Shown here one piece after another: positions 10,632-22,043 of a stretch of 64,000 nucleotides of DNA (position 1 is its first letter; each line of letters begins with the position of its first letter). The notes under the pieces were generated by a model that saw only the letters and a program-made list of their open reading frames with translations, was not told the DNA's origin and ran no database searches. Origin of the DNA: Hyalella azteca (lineage: Eukaryota; Arthropoda; Malacostraca; Amphipoda; Hyalellidae); the NCBI RefSeq assembly GCF_000764305.2, contig NW_025939667.1:1-64000 (forward strand). The letters run 5' to 3'. Both the position numbers and the translations under genes were made by a program.

Positions 10632-10832
10632 TTATTTCATATATTTAACTACATTCAGTGATATAATTGTAGGAGTAAATCCAACACCTCTCAAATTTAC
10701 GGCGCCCATTGGCCATCGTATACCTCTTTCGGCACCGCTGCCGCCACAGTGGCCACTGCCATATATAGTCGTCACCATAGCGATGAACATAAGAGAAAAA
10801 GATGTTCTAGGCAGCAATGAAAATCTATATAC
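10632..10832 (-). other. Possible diverged exon b relative
   Basis: On the minus strand, after GCCTAG, the DNA resembles copy D exon b (30889-31018) around TTCATCGC-ATG and a GGCAGCGGTGCC word. One frame gives FFSYVHRYGDDY, comparable with FPFVHRDDRG in D; another gives FIAMVTT, comparable with FIAMTAAVTT. It could be a remnant of a further copy upstream of B. The similarity is short, so it is tentative. Confidence 0.25.
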
Positions 10833-10839
10833 GCAATGA

Positions 10840-11479
10840 AATTTTCAAAATAAAAAAGGTTTTCATTTCATTCATTTTCATACTTTAGATAGTCACTAAT
10901 TTTGCTTCAAGTGCTGTAAAGTGGCAAGAGGAATAAAATTTCGCTTCTGCAGTGGAAGAAAATGATTTTAGGCATGCATGTAGAACGTTGAAACCAAGTG
11001 AAGTGAATAATGATTGAAGTTTATCAGCAAATTCAAGAAATTTTTGTCACTCATTCTATAAGATAGTAAGTTGAAATATTACCAGAAATTAGGTAGGGTT
11101 TTTCCGCATGCCGAGTGAGTTAAAAATCCATAATAAGATGTGAAACATTTGAATTCGTGTTCAAAAATGTATCAAAACACAGCCGCTAACACAAAATGAG
11201 GCATATAGGAGCCTAAGAAACGTCAAGCTTTTATATTAATGCCTACTAGCAGAATTTTTGAACATTAATTAATGAAACAATAATTTATGCGACAATAATA
11301 ATAAATGGGTACATTTGGATCATACGTGTATAAAAAAAACGGTGGAATGCATTATTTTCTTAAGCTATTTCGATATTTCTGGCCAGCTTCAAGCCGAGCT
11401 TGAAGATTAAGAAGTTTTTCTTTCCGACGTCAGATTTTGTTTCGTATTTACGAATTGTGCTCAAATTCAAATAGAATTA
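10840..11479. other. Spacer, nothing recognised
   Basis: AT-rich sequence with no splice-flanked frame, repeat or element end that I can identify. Confidence 0.4.
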
Positions 11480-12125
11480 AAGTGTTGTCATTAGTATGTA
11501 AATGAGGGCTGTCTGGCCTGTATGCCCTTAATTATTTAGTCTCGTACCAGAGTCAACTAAATAATGCAGGTATTTGAGCATCGCTCTCGTCTCTGCCTTT
11601 TCGGCGTCTAATCCTAGGCTATGGAGCTAATTAACTAATGAACATACCAGCTATCATTCACCACCTGAGTCCACCTCTACCGAATGGGGCTCCCGTTTTA
11701 ACATACTTTCTATCTATATAGTTGACTGACGCCATTACTGCATCTCGTTAGACCTGGCCCTGATTTTGTCCGCACCAGCCATCTTTGCGGTCCGTCAAGA
11801 CCAGTAAGACCAGTCGGGACCAGAATGACCAGTCAAAACCAGAAAAACCGGTCAAGACAGTAAGGTTCGTCTAGAGAGTGGCTTACATACCTGGGGGCTA
11901 CGACGACCTACTGCGCTGCAGGAGCGGCTCGAAGGATACGTGCACGTATCCGTCCCCGGCAAGCCCGAGGAAGGATACGTGATCCTCCGCATGCACCTTG
12001 CCCCGGAGACGTCAGAGGCAAGGCATGGTTCTGGCCAGAGATTTGGCCATCTCGCCCCTGCAGCCAATATTTCAATCTGGACGATCCTGTAAAACTGAAC
12101 CGGTTAAACTCGGGTTCCACCAATG
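11480..12125 (-). mobile_element. GC-rich retroelement-like debris
   Basis: This segment is GC-rich against an AT-rich background and contains imprecise GACCAG tandem words at 11797-11860. On the minus strand TTGGTGGAACCCGAG near 12108-12122 follows a stretch ending in ACA, which resembles the junction of an LTR and a tRNA primer-binding site. No intact gag or pol domain is visible, so assignment to an LTR element is a guess. Confidence 0.3.
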
Positions 12126-12839
12126 TTTTCTTGACACTGTTACATACGGATACTGCTATTCTTAGATTTCTTCTCTCAATGTGTATATTCCTACACGCTA
12201 TAGTTTATCGAAGTGTCAAACTATTGTAGTGCATCGGTAAGATATGCATGAACGTTGGCGAGGTTAACCTTTAGGCCAGTAATTCTTTCAGCACTTTAAG
12301 CGAGCTGTGTAGTTAGCTAGCTAATTTCCAAAACTTCATCAGACATGTCGATGAACTGTATTTTCAGTAAGGCTAATTAAGTGAAACGTAGAATCCATTC
12401 CCAGCATAAATTTTCTAACTATTGGCGGATTAAATTTTACTTCCACCGACCATCGTCAGATTGTTTCCAAGTTTCAATGAATGGTCAATAAAAATTATTA
12501 CGCAAGGAACTATAATTATGCCTAGTGCTTAATGGGATGTGAGCCAAAAAAGTAACTCAACTGAGAATATCGGGGCGCCCTCTATGGCCATAGTCGGAAG
12601 GAAGGACCAATGAACGAAGAAGATTTCTATTTTCTTTACTAAGAATAACTAACATTAGAATTAACAATTTAGGAAGTTTATGAGCAGGTAACTTTTTCAA
12701 ATTCAGACACCTGAAGGCGTCTCAAGGAAACATCAATGGACTAAGTTAGAAACGACAGATGACAGTGAATTCTAGACTGAATCACAGCGTTGACAGTGAA
12801 TACTAAACCTAACAGTCTACGGTCCTAGCTAGTCTGCTT
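12126..12839. other. Possible LTR-like or unique spacer
   Basis: If 11480-12125 is an LTR retroelement on the minus strand, this would hold its left LTR. I could not find a matching second LTR in the window. No gene is visible. Confidence 0.3.
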
Positions 12840-13170
12840 CTCCTGAGCTCGCACACCAACACACGGTCTGGAAGCACGCATACGTGCCCACTCTACTTAA
12901 AGCAAGTTTAAGATTCCCGAGGTTGAAGTGGCCCCTGACGGTGACGTGGTGGTGGTGAAGCAACCACGATTGAAGCAGGCACGTCGTGCTGCCAACCTCT
13001 AGTCACAACGAGAACAATGCACAGGCTCCGGAGGTGAACTGGTCAGGAAAACCTCGCAGGCCTACCGGCGTACCTTGAATAAAAGGGACATAAGTCAGCG
13101 TCAGGCTACAGCTAGGTGCTGCCGCGCTAGGGAGTTGAAGCGAGCAGACTGTTGGGGTGCTGACAAAATG
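12840..13170. other. GC-rich fragment of probable repeat origin
   Basis: A plus-strand reading gives IPEVEVAPDGDVVVV and KQPRLKQARRAANL before a stop, in a composition unlike the neighbouring DNA. It may be a decayed polyprotein piece of a retroelement, but no diagnostic motif is present. Confidence 0.25.
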
Positions 13171-14042
13171 TAGACCAATAGAAAAACCATGACTGGCTAT
13201 ATAGCGAATGACTCGCGGTAAACTGAAATCGTTTAGTCAGACCTAGGCTAACAACTTGCATCTAATTCACATCCATAATTGAACCCCACCCAAACTAATA
13301 AATCCCAAGTTACAATTTCAGTATAGTATGGCAAAGACAACAATTTACAAGTATTAATCCTCATGAAGCAGCTTACCAGTGCAAACCGCAGTACAGCAAA
13401 GCAATGCTGACTGGTAACGAAGAGCGTACAAGATGCGCGCGTCTTCCGGGCTCGACAAGCAGTGAACTGAGCTACCAACGCGCTTGATCTAACGTGGCAA
13501 TTTTAGCGGGAAATCTAATATCTAGCGAGCTTTCCCTCACAGTGAATAAGTCCTAACGCTCATCTTCTGCATCTAGCCTTACATCAGTTCTTAGTTCACC
13601 GGTCCAAATTGCTCGGTCCTATATACCTTGCTAACTCTTTGCATACCTTGCACTGCTATTAAACATACTAATACAATAATAGTCAACTTGCTTATGGACT
13701 TGAATTGAGAATTTGACTCTCGCATTTGTCTTGATAGTCGTAACATTTAAAGCTTCGTTTTCAAAATACAACCCCGTTAATGTATTACATACAAAATGGA
13801 AACAATTCGTGTTCGTGAGTTCTTATAAATCCAGCTTCTGCACAACAATCAAATGCCCCGAAGAAGCATTTGAAAAAGTTTTGTTATTATGCTGCAAGCT
13901 AAATAAATATAACGAACAATATTAAATAATTTATGGTTGATAAAAGTAATTCAAATCTGATAGGCCCTTCTTGTTTCTGAATCATTTATTATTTATTAGA
14001 ACTGAGTTTCCATAGTTTTATTGAATAGTTTAAGGGAACAGA
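13171..14042. other. Spacer, nothing recognised
   Basis: No frame with splice support and no repeat is seen. Frames at 13248-13478 and 13713-13925 look like chance. Confidence 0.4.
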
Positions 14043-14369
14043 CCCAGCAGGCATCTGACGTTGAAACAACGTTGATTTTTGGTTGATTTCAGGTTGAAAT
14101 GTTGAACAACCAAAATTAAACGTCATATCAACGTCGAAATCTGACAATGTCGTAATGCGTAGTTGTTTCAACGTCGATTCAACCATAGAATTCAACGTTG
14201 CAGCAACGTCGTAGTAGCAACATTGATTCAACGTTGAATTGTAACGTCAGTACGACGTTGCATGAAAGATGTTGCTTCAATTTTCATTCTAAACCTCCTT
14301 TCACCGCGGTATCAATGTCGTAATGCGTAGTTGATTCAACGTTGATTCAACCACCGAATGCCTGCTGGG
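14043..14369. mobile_element. MITE with CCCAGCAGGCAT terminal repeats
   Basis: Perfect 12-bp inverted ends, CCCAGCAGGCAT (14043-14054) and ATGCCTGCTGGG (14358-14369), bound 327 bp filled with CAACGTTGA and GACGTTG words in both orientations. Elements of this style, rich in AACGTT with CAGCAGG ends, recur in many animal genomes. No clear target duplication is seen. The frame at 13989-14231 overlaps its left part and is not a gene. Confidence 0.8.
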
Positions 14370-15599
14370 GAAGTTTCTTTTTCACACGCACCTTTATTGC
14401 TGAGCGGTATATATTCTGCACTTATGTATGCAAATCATGTCTATCAGTTCTCGAGAATTTCAATCCAACATAACCTTGTTCACTTGCATTTCAAGTCACG
14501 ACGTAATTTCTCTTCAACCGCAATCGATTGATGGTGTTATTTTTATTTACAACGCATTATGCTTCAGTTATATTTAAGACGATTTGTCTTTCTTGTGAAA
14601 TTTTATACTATAGACCTACTAAATCATCGAGAACATCTCGATCTAATTATTAATACATAGTCCACGATCTCACCATATGTTTGCAATCGTCAATAAGCAA
14701 CTGCTCTCTGCAAATGATAAAGCTGAAATAAATCTCGAACACCAAAGAATGTCATGTCCATTTATCGTAATTTTTTCCTCTTCATTATTCTGTAGATTTT
14801 CCTCATCCAAGCATACATAATATGAAATAAAACATCAATGATGTGCTGCAAATGACAAATATATAGAAAAACTGTACAGTTGTAGACGGTGTTTTCATTT
14901 TTCATCTTCTAGCGACATGGTCCGAAAAATAAGGCCTTTTGGACGCGTGGTCTCTGCGATTACAGCCCTCTATATATTCATTACATATTTATTATTAAAT
15001 GTGCAATCATGTCAATAATCTGAATTATTTGAGAATCAATCAATGTTGATTCCATTCGATCATAGACCCAAAGTAATTTGGAAAGAAATACTAATTTCAC
15101 TAAGAAAAAAAACTTGGTACACTTTTTATTCTCCGAACTAGTATTAATCACACGGATCGTATTTAGTTGTGTCGAATCAAGTTCCCGTAATTTATACATC
15201 TACATTATAAATCTTACGTTGTTTCGCAAAACGTTCCTTTGCGGGATGGGCATATTTGGCAGGGTATCAATAAAGGCTTCGTGAATAACCTGATTATCTT
15301 AATCCATCAAAATTCCAATTTCCATATAAAAGAAATTAGTTTAATATAACTTCATTTCACTGTCATCAATCGAATGAGTTATTCGTTTGAGACTTCGTGT
15401 AATTTACGAGCTTCAAACCATCCTCACCGGTTGAGACAGTGGATAAACGACTTACTCTTCTATTAGATACGTTTTGAGCTGAGCACCTAACTCTACAATT
15501 AATATGATTGCGCAATTCATGCCGATTTCCCTGCATTTTTTCCTTATAAAGAAGGGCGATACACAACGTGAGAGGGATCCAATATTGAGTAATAATTTA
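14370..15599. other. Spacer, nothing recognised
   Basis: AT-rich sequence. Frames at 14981-15284 on both strands are short and lack any splice or family support. Confidence 0.4.
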
Positions 15600-15925
15600 G
15601 ATGTTAATACTTTATTCTACACAGCAGACCTGCAAGGATCAAACGTCCGGCCGACCTAAAAACGGTTCAGAATTAGCGGCCAAGTGGAGTATGTCAAAAG
15701 TAGACATATTTCTGTTGTATGGGACAGTGATCGCGTGCTGGTGAGTTTTAGGTCCTCCTCTTACTTGTGCTGATGAGAGTCACATGCCATAGGTCAGCTT
15801 TAACCAACTTTACACTTTAGTTCGTATACCGTAATATTGGTTTGCACGCTAGATGGCGTACAAGTCTAGAAAGTCACGGGCGCACGTGACCGCTTAACCG
15901 GTGGCCAGGTCCACAGTCACTACTT
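15600..15925. repeat. Dispersed repeat R, copy 1 (uninterrupted)
   Basis: The segment matches 24030-24510 over its length, sharing GGATCAAACGTCC, ACGGTTCAGAATTAG, TAGACATATTTCTG and the CACGTGACCGCTTAACCGG region. In the second copy a MITE interrupts the right end, so this copy shows the unoccupied site. The class is unknown. Confidence 0.75.
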
Positions 15926-15949
15926 AAGGGGAGCGTCTTGGCCGGCCCA

Positions 15950-16850
15950 TAAGTCGCGAAATTGTTGCATGTCTTGTTCATGTTGAAGCTCAGGAAAATG
16001 CGCATCCAACGACTGCAAACTCTTCTATGTGCGTTCGTTTGTTCGCTCGCCACAGCCTTGAAAGAGATGCAAGGCAGGAGTGACCGTGTCGTGATTGTTA
16101 TCTTGAGTGACGGTGCTGGCCGAGATCACATAACTTTCCCACTTTCACATAAACGGCATGGTTAACCAGCAGAATTTCCGTTATTAGGCTAATGAAAATC
16201 CGCAACAGTTACACGAAAGGCCGCTGCACCGCCCAAAAGTAACGGCTTGGTGTGCTGTATCGCAAACGTGCAACATTGGCCCTTACTTCTTTGAAGACGG
16301 TTATGGTCGTGCTGTTACTGTGAACTCAGAGCGCTAAACAGAAATGATGACCAACTTCTTTGTCCCTGAATTACGACGGCGTCGTGTTCCAACCCGACGT
16401 GTGTGGTTCCAGCAGGATGGGACGACCGCTCACACAGCCAGAGCATCAATGGACGTCATCCGCCCTCTCTTTCCAGGTTTGGCGATTTTCATTGGCCTCC
16501 TCGGTCCCAAGATTTATCCATATGTGATTTTTTCCATATGTGACATCTCAAGGCTAGAGCATACGTACACAAGCCCCGAACTCTGGACGAATTAAAAGGA
16601 CGCAATTCGCGTGGAAGTTGCGAAAGTTGAGAAAGCGGTGTTGGAGGGAGTCTACTCGAACTTTCAAGAACGCCTACAGCACTGCATCAGCGATTTCGGC
16701 CACCACATGCCAGATGGTATTTTCCACACTTAACTGTCTGAAATGATATTTCTTTATGAACCTGGTTACATCAATAAATTTGTTTTTCAGTAAAAATATA
16801 CTATTTTATGACGTTTTTAAAACGGTCCGCCCTCACTGCCGCACCCTGTA
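15950..16850 (+). pseudogene. Tc1/mariner-superfamily transposase, broken
   Basis: Transposase of the IS630-Tc1-mariner type, which would cut and paste the element at TA sites. Recognisable pieces in order are GMVNQQNFRY with a stop, NPQQLHERP, PKVTAWCAVS, IGPYFFEDGYGRAVTVNSER and another stop, NFFVPELRRRRVPTRRVWFQ followed by QDGTTAHTARASMDVIRPLF, and after a decayed stretch VLEGVYSNFQERLQHCISD and GHHMPDGIFHT with a stop near 16731. The Asp of QDG is the expected second catalytic residue; the region of the third is scrambled. The right end CGGTCCGCCCTCACTGCCGC followed by ACCCTGTATA looks like the terminal repeat with TA. No left terminal repeat is found, so the element is 5' truncated as well as inactivated by stops and frameshifts. 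Confidence 0.85.
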
Positions 16851-17106
16851 TATACTCGTGCATGGATGGACACACAACTGCCGTCGATAGGGCCTCTTTA
16901 CTCCGCTGTAAAGTCACTTTATTATGTCTCAACGACGTGGTACTGATCTGAAATGTATTAGTTGTCTCAGATTTGTACAATAAAAAGTGCGTTACCTTTA
17001 AAAAACTATATAGCAAGGTCTGCAAGCAACGCATGTGTGCTCTGTGTACAAGAAAGAAGATGCATGGTCACTGAGCTGTGAACTACAGACCTGTCTCGCT
17101 GACCTG
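16851..17106. other. Spacer, nothing recognised
   Basis: Unique-looking sequence between the mariner remnant and the next MITE. Confidence 0.4.
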
Positions 17107-17256
17107 CAGGGCCTATACTTTCAAAAAAAGTTAAGTGTTCGTAAGTTCATCAGCCAATCATTGACGGCCTCTCTAGCAAAATTCATCAATCATAGACAAG
17201 AAAATAGAGCGTAAGTGCTTACGTTAACTTAGCGAGTTTTGTAGGTATGGCCCCTG
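17107..17256. mobile_element. MITE with GGGCCATACTTTCAAAA-like ends, copy 1
   Basis: The ends are CAGGGCCTATACTTTCAAAA and TTTTGTAGGTATGGCCCCTG, which are imperfect inverted repeats. The interior matches 24341-24484. The CAGGG...CCCTG outer bases would fit a hAT-derived element, but the flanks show no clear 8-bp duplication. Confidence 0.7.
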
Positions 17257-17533
17257 TATCCCATGTAACCGCTTGGAGCGTAAGCTCGTCAGTGAGATCT
17301 TGGTGTAGTGTAAGGTGCACGAAATTCTCTCTGCACAGTGTAATATGGTTTTCTAAGCGGCCACTCCTGTGAGACTCGGTTGCATGGGCCTTGTAAACTA
17401 AGTGCTGATTGCTCGCGAGCAGGGTTTCCAGGAGGATTTAAGCGTATTCGATTACTTTGATTTCTCGTTGGGGAGATAATATGTCTATGAAAAGTGGTAC
17501 GAAAAATTCGAAATTTTTGTAACATTTGGCGCC
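17257..17533. other. Spacer before block C, nothing recognised
   Basis: A minus-strand frame spanning 17289-17630 has no family match, and its right end overlaps the start of block C. I regard it as chance. Confidence 0.4.
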
Positions 17534-18583
17534 GATGCTCTTTTCTACATTTCGGTGAACTTTTAAGTAGACTGAATGAATATGATGGACATAGAAATGA
17601 ACGACTTAACCCTCTACCGCCGTATGCCACTCTCAGGGAACAAAACTTTCAACTTAAATTCTACGTAAACTATTGAGGGTAGCAACCTGAAGACGTTTGT
17701 ATGCAACAGAGAAGATTTATAAGCTGTCGAACATGGCGGCAACCATAAGTGCAAGTTATCTTACGCTCACTAGAACGCATCCTTTTTGAGAAGTAGGCTT
17801 GTGACAATATTGCTCTGGTTACTCATTTCAGGCGGTATAGAGGGTCATTGAGCGTCAGAAAGTCACTCATTGTGTATTAACCAACCCTAGTTCTCAGTTT
17901 TATGTATTATTTTCCTGAGAAAACGTTAAATACGATAAAGTAGTAATTTATCTAGTAGACTACAACTTACTATAATCATAGAAGGAGATGTTAAGTTCAG
18001 CTTATTCATTGGCAAATTTTAATTTACTACAATGCATTAGACTACGAATTATTCATCTTTCGAATTCGCCACGGGTGTGAAGCGAGTTTCATTTAATTGT
18101 TGAACTATTTCACGAGCAGTAGTTAAATCGCATCAATTACTATAGTTTACTTTGTTAGCGCGATTTTCAAGTTATTTATAATAAAATAATTTAATTGAAT
18201 CCATTGCCGATATGACGTAATACGTCGACAGAAAATACTCATCTGGATGTCACAGACGAAGCTTGAAAATTGCTTTATATTACGGAACGAGAATTTTTGG
18301 TCAAATTCATCTTCTAAAATAATCTACAAATAATTTTAATAATTTGTGTTTAGATGACTTCTTTGATTTAGTGTTACAATTTTCGGCAATGGTAATAAGA
18401 TCTTACTGAAATCATGTTTATTAAAATATTTTCTTCTATGTTTATCATGGTAGGTAAAGAGTGAACTTCACTTGAAGTCCATTCTCTCCTAGCAATATTA
18501 GTAAGCAATCAAAGAATATTTTGATGATGTGGGCTCAAATAATACGCTAGAGTGCAATAGATATGTATTTTTTCATAATTCAC

Positions 18584-18876
18584 TTAGTTGTTTACGCAGA
18601 GGGTGGCTGTACACATTAAATCACGTAAAAGGACTTGGAAACTCATCTGGGGAGTGAAGGTTGTGATGTTAGAAGTCAGCACAATCGTTGAAGTGGATGC
18701 TTTCCAGAAAGTCAGAAAGCCACGGGGTGATTTGTCAGCGATTTCTTCGTCAGGACGACTCGAGTCCAGCATGGAGGTCGAGAGCTCGAAGTCTCCGGTA
18801 AACTTCTCCTCAGTCGGCAGATTTGGTTGAATTTCCAAGTAACGGCGTTTGCGTGTACACAAACCGGGCGTCAGAA
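18584..18876 (-). CDS. Copy C terminal exon (exon d)
   Basis: Terminal exon of the same unrecognised family. The acceptor TTTTCTCTAG is followed by TT CTG ACG, phase 1. The peptide runs LTPGLCTRKRRYLEIQPNLP, then TEEKFTGDFE, MLDSSRPDEEIADKS, PRGFLTFWKASTST, VLTSNITT, and ends MCTATLCVNN. It is the closest relative of copy B (4889-5196). The family Gly before the first Cys of the C-x-ATLC end is Met here. The furin-like TRKRR site is kept. Joining to exon c (20416-20502) creates Leu at the split codon (C+TT). Confidence 0.65.
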
Positions 18877-19730
18877 CTAGAGAAAAGCCATCAATGTAGT
18901 GAACTGTTAGGCTATAACATTATTTACTAGTCTCTAAACCCTAAAATGTTATAGTCTCGTTTTTCTAAAATGAGCCTAATTTCAACTCTGATTAGTAGAA
19001 CGACATTCATGGATGCGTTTACTTGAGAAAATTTGAGACGAGAGTCTGTTTTAGCATTAACAAAATGTCGTTGGCAGTTTTCAGGCTATGTGTGGATCAA
19101 CAATCTGAATTTGAAACAATATCCTCAGAGGAGATGCTTCCTTTAACATGTTGACTGTAGGTTGTCAGTCTGCTTTAATTTTGCGGATATTTTAAAAGCT
19201 ATACTTTACTTAAAGCTCACAATCTAGGTTGCTAGTGATTCATTATTATAAAAACAACTCGTTGATTCCCCAGACATGACAAGAAGCTTATGGTCCATAG
19301 ATCACATTCTAATTTCGCAGTAATCCCAGTCCCCAAATATGAACATTCATATTAAATATTCAGATGCAACATGAATATTCCCCACTCACTCGTCTGTGAT
19401 GTTTTGGTTTATATGTATAGCAATAATTTTCTGAGACAAATCTCTCAATGCATGAGTCTCGATTCAATGGTACAATCAAAGAAATAATTGAAACATAAAT
19501 ATTTTTATGCGCTAGGCATTAACTGTATTTTGGGAATCTAAGGAGCTATTGGATTTTATACTTTTTAAGAAAAGATCTATTAACATGTAACAAAACGATG
19601 GATTTTAGGGTATGGCTTAGATAGTTAATGGCGAAAATCACCTGAAATGAATGATTTTGGTGATGTGCAGGTGGAGAGAGTGTGTACGCACTGACATAGC
19701 AGATCGGTGCGTACCTTAATTCTCTTAGAA
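18877..19730 (-). other. Intron between exons c and d of copy C, distal part
   Basis: The left part aligns with the copy B intron. From about 19560 to 19730 there is sequence not present in copy B, placed immediately before the minisatellite. Confidence 0.45.
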
Positions 19731-20415
19731 GATACTCACAGACAATGCAGGTCTTGGTAGAGGTGACGGTGGAGAGCGTTGTCAGGGGGACTCACGGACA
19801 ATACAGCTCTTGGTAGAGGTGACAGTAGAGAGCGTTGTCAAGGGTACTCACAGACAATGCAGGTCGTGGTGGAGGTACGGGGGAGAGTGTTGCCAAGGGT
19901 ACTCACAGACAATGCAGGTCGTGGTGGAGGTGACGTTGAAGAGCGTTGTCAAGGGTACTAACAGACAATCCAGGTATTGGGAGAGGTGACGGTGGAGAGC
20001 GTTGTCAAGGGTACTCACAGATAATGCAGGTCATGGTAGAGGTGACGGTGGAGAGCGTTGTCAAGGGTACTCACAGATAATGCAGGTCTTGGGAGAGGTG
20101 ACGGTGGAGAGCGTTGTCAAGGGTACTAACAGACAATGCAGGTCATGGTAGAGGTGACGGTGGAGAGCGTTGTCAAGGGTACTCACAGATAATGCAGGTC
20201 TTGGGAGAGGTGACGGTGGAGAGCGTTGTCAAGGGTACTAACAGACAATGCAGGTCATGGTAGAGGTGACGGTGGAGAGCGTTTTCAAGGGTACTCACAG
20301 ACAATGCAGGTCTTGGGAGAGGTGACGGTGGAGAGCGTTTTCAAGGGTACTCACAGACAATGCAGGTCTTTGGGGGAGGTGACGGTAGAGAGCGTTATTA
20401 AGTTATAGTACTCAC
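19731..20415 (-). repeat. Minisatellite of tandem 5' splice sites (copy C)
   Basis: Twelve units of about 56 bp lie immediately downstream (minus strand) of exon c at 20416-20502. Each unit carries the exon-end words TCCACCAAGACCTGC or close variants and ATTGTCT or ATTATCT, followed by a donor. Nine units keep GTGAGT and three have GTTAGT. The GTTAGT units alternate with GTGAGT units in the middle of the array, suggesting a two-unit amplification step. The array is longer than the copy B array (9 units) and its units differ, so the two have expanded or been homogenised separately. Confidence 0.85.
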
Positions 20416-20502
20416 GGACAACGCAGGTCTTGGTGGAGGTGGTAGAAGACACAGCTGTTAACACTGTAGTTGTCTTCACCACTAACCCGAACAGTCGAGC
20501 GT
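20416..20502 (-). CDS. Copy C exon c (RLFG/Thr-rich exon)
   Basis: An 87-nt exon with acceptor TTTTGTAG and donor GTCC|GTGAGTACT, phase 1 at both ends. It encodes ARLFGLVVKTTTVLTAVS followed by STTSTKTCVV. The length is identical to copy B and the motif layout matches copy D. If its own donor is not used, translation continues into the first repeat unit and stops at the next donor, where GTCTGTGAG is read in frame as a Leu codon then TGA. Confidence 0.7.
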
Positions 20503-20739
20503 CTACAAAATTTAGGCCATTACTTAAATAAACCGTTATGCTCGGACAACATTGTTGACGAACATTTCAATGGTGTGCTGCTATCCGAATAACGCCTATC
20601 AATGGTCATTAATTATTTGGTCCAAGAGATTGCCAAGTTTATTTTGCATATTTTTCAGTAAAATTTTGTTACACTTGGTTTTGTGATAGATCATTTGCAA
20701 TAAATTTCACACCGTTTGACTTCACACCAATGCTCCCAC

Positions 20740-21010
20740 CATTTTGCGCCGACGCATCGAGCATTGTCACCGCCTCCGTTGTAGTTGCTGCCGTCTTTAA
20801 CAGCGCCGCTGCTGCCTCAGTTCTTGTCGTCACTGTCGCCGATACATCGGTCGCCGTATCCACCTCTCTTATCGTTACCGCCTTCGTCTCCGTTGTTGCC
20901 GATGCATCGGTCAACGTATCCACATCTCTTATCGTTACCGTCGTTGGCACCCTGGCCTCGATCATCGTCGCCATGGAGATGATCAAAATGAAAGTAGACG
21001 CTCCAAGTAT
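20740..21010 (-). CDS. Copy C exon b (expanded)
   Basis: A 271-nt exon after acceptor TTCGCAG, with donor G|GTGGGAGC, weaker than the B donor; an alternative G|GTGTGAAG lies 12 bases further. In the Thr/Ala frame it reads ILGASTFILIISMATMIEA, two copies of a TVTIR(E/D)VDT module, and ends MLDASAQN in phase 1. It is 63 nt (21 codons) longer than copy B, mainly through duplication of that module. In the other frame it reads DTWSVYFHFDHLHGDDDRG followed by two GGYGDRCIGD-like units and stops at DDKN. Copy C exon a enters the second frame because it exits in phase 1. Confidence 0.55.
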
Positions 21011-22043
21011 CTGCGAATGTGAATATATCTGCTAAAGTACACATTAATTAGGTACTTCAACACATTTTCGCTCCCGAATTTAGAACTAATGCGATTCAGG
21101 ATGTTAAAATGAGCACCGAGCAATTATCAACAATCATTCGGACAATCATTCGTATGGTCTGGTATGAAACCAATATGAACCAGTGATGTCAGATTGAAAT
21201 TGGTAAGTTATTTTGAAAATGATTCATCACGGATAAAAAAAAATTTTGAAATTAGCTATTTCAAGCAATATTGATTGCAAAGATAGAATATTCTACAACT
21301 TGTGACATGCGAAAAATTATTAATTAGATAATGATAAATTGTAATTATTAAATAAAAATTAATTGTTAAATTGTAAATCTAGTGCACAAATTTATTAAAT
21401 GCTTGTGCAAATCGTAACCTGCATGCAGCTTAAGTAGCGATAAAACCATAAGCTGAAAGAACGAAGCAGGTATGAAATATGTAGCCTTCTTAACCACAAT
21501 CGCATGAATCATTATGAATATTTCGAGCATGTAAACTCAAACGATGACCAAGATGACCTATAATATCGTTTTTTCCTAATGGAAACACTAAGCTTTAGAT
21601 TTGAAGCGATGGTGAACTATGCACAAAAAAATTCTGAAGACACTTAAACACTTGTAGTGCTCTGAACAATAAAAACGTACTAAATAGAATTGTTACATTT
21701 CTTATGGATCGAGAATTGGCAATGACAAGATAAAAGTAAAAATTATAACAACGACAAAGAGATTACGCTCATAATGATTTCCAGATTAGTAATTTTGAGA
21801 AGTTATATGAAAACTGTTTTTTTTTTTTGTTATTTAATTGGTGTTCATGCGACATTTATTTAACTAAATTTAGTTCATGAAGGTTTTTGCATTTGTTCAA
21901 GTGAAGATTGTTTTACATCCTCAATTTAGAATAGCCAAATTTATGATTAAGGTTCAAGTTTTGCTCAGTAAATGTAATAAATATAAATAGCAGTTACGAT
22001 ACTGTCGTTGAGAAGATGTCAGAGCCGAGGCGCACAGACTCAC
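21011..22043 (-). other. Intron between exons a and b of copy C
   Basis: Aligned to the copy B intron. About 70 bases adjoining exon a (21960-22043) are almost identical to copy B. Read on from exon a in frame they give HGESVRLGSDIFSTTVS then TAA at about 21994, so exon a may alternatively run on to this stop. Confidence 0.5.

Noticed and set aside
13989..14231. Minus-strand frame at 14 kb
   Set aside because: It overlaps a MITE with perfect terminal inverted repeats and is explained by that element.
17289..17630. 113-codon minus-strand frame rich in Arg, Pro and Ser
   Set aside because: It crosses the start of block C and is not preserved in block B; no motif or splice support.
19779..20408. 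Open frames on the plus strand running through the copy C minisatellite with repeated SQTMQ/TDNAG peptides
   Set aside because: They are by-products of a 56-bp repeat with few stops, on the strand opposite to the gene, and change frame from unit to unit.
20730..21035. Plus-strand Val/Ala/Ser-rich frame over exon b of copy C
   Set aside because: It is the complement of a low-complexity minus-strand exon with splice sites on the minus strand; no plus-strand splice context exists.
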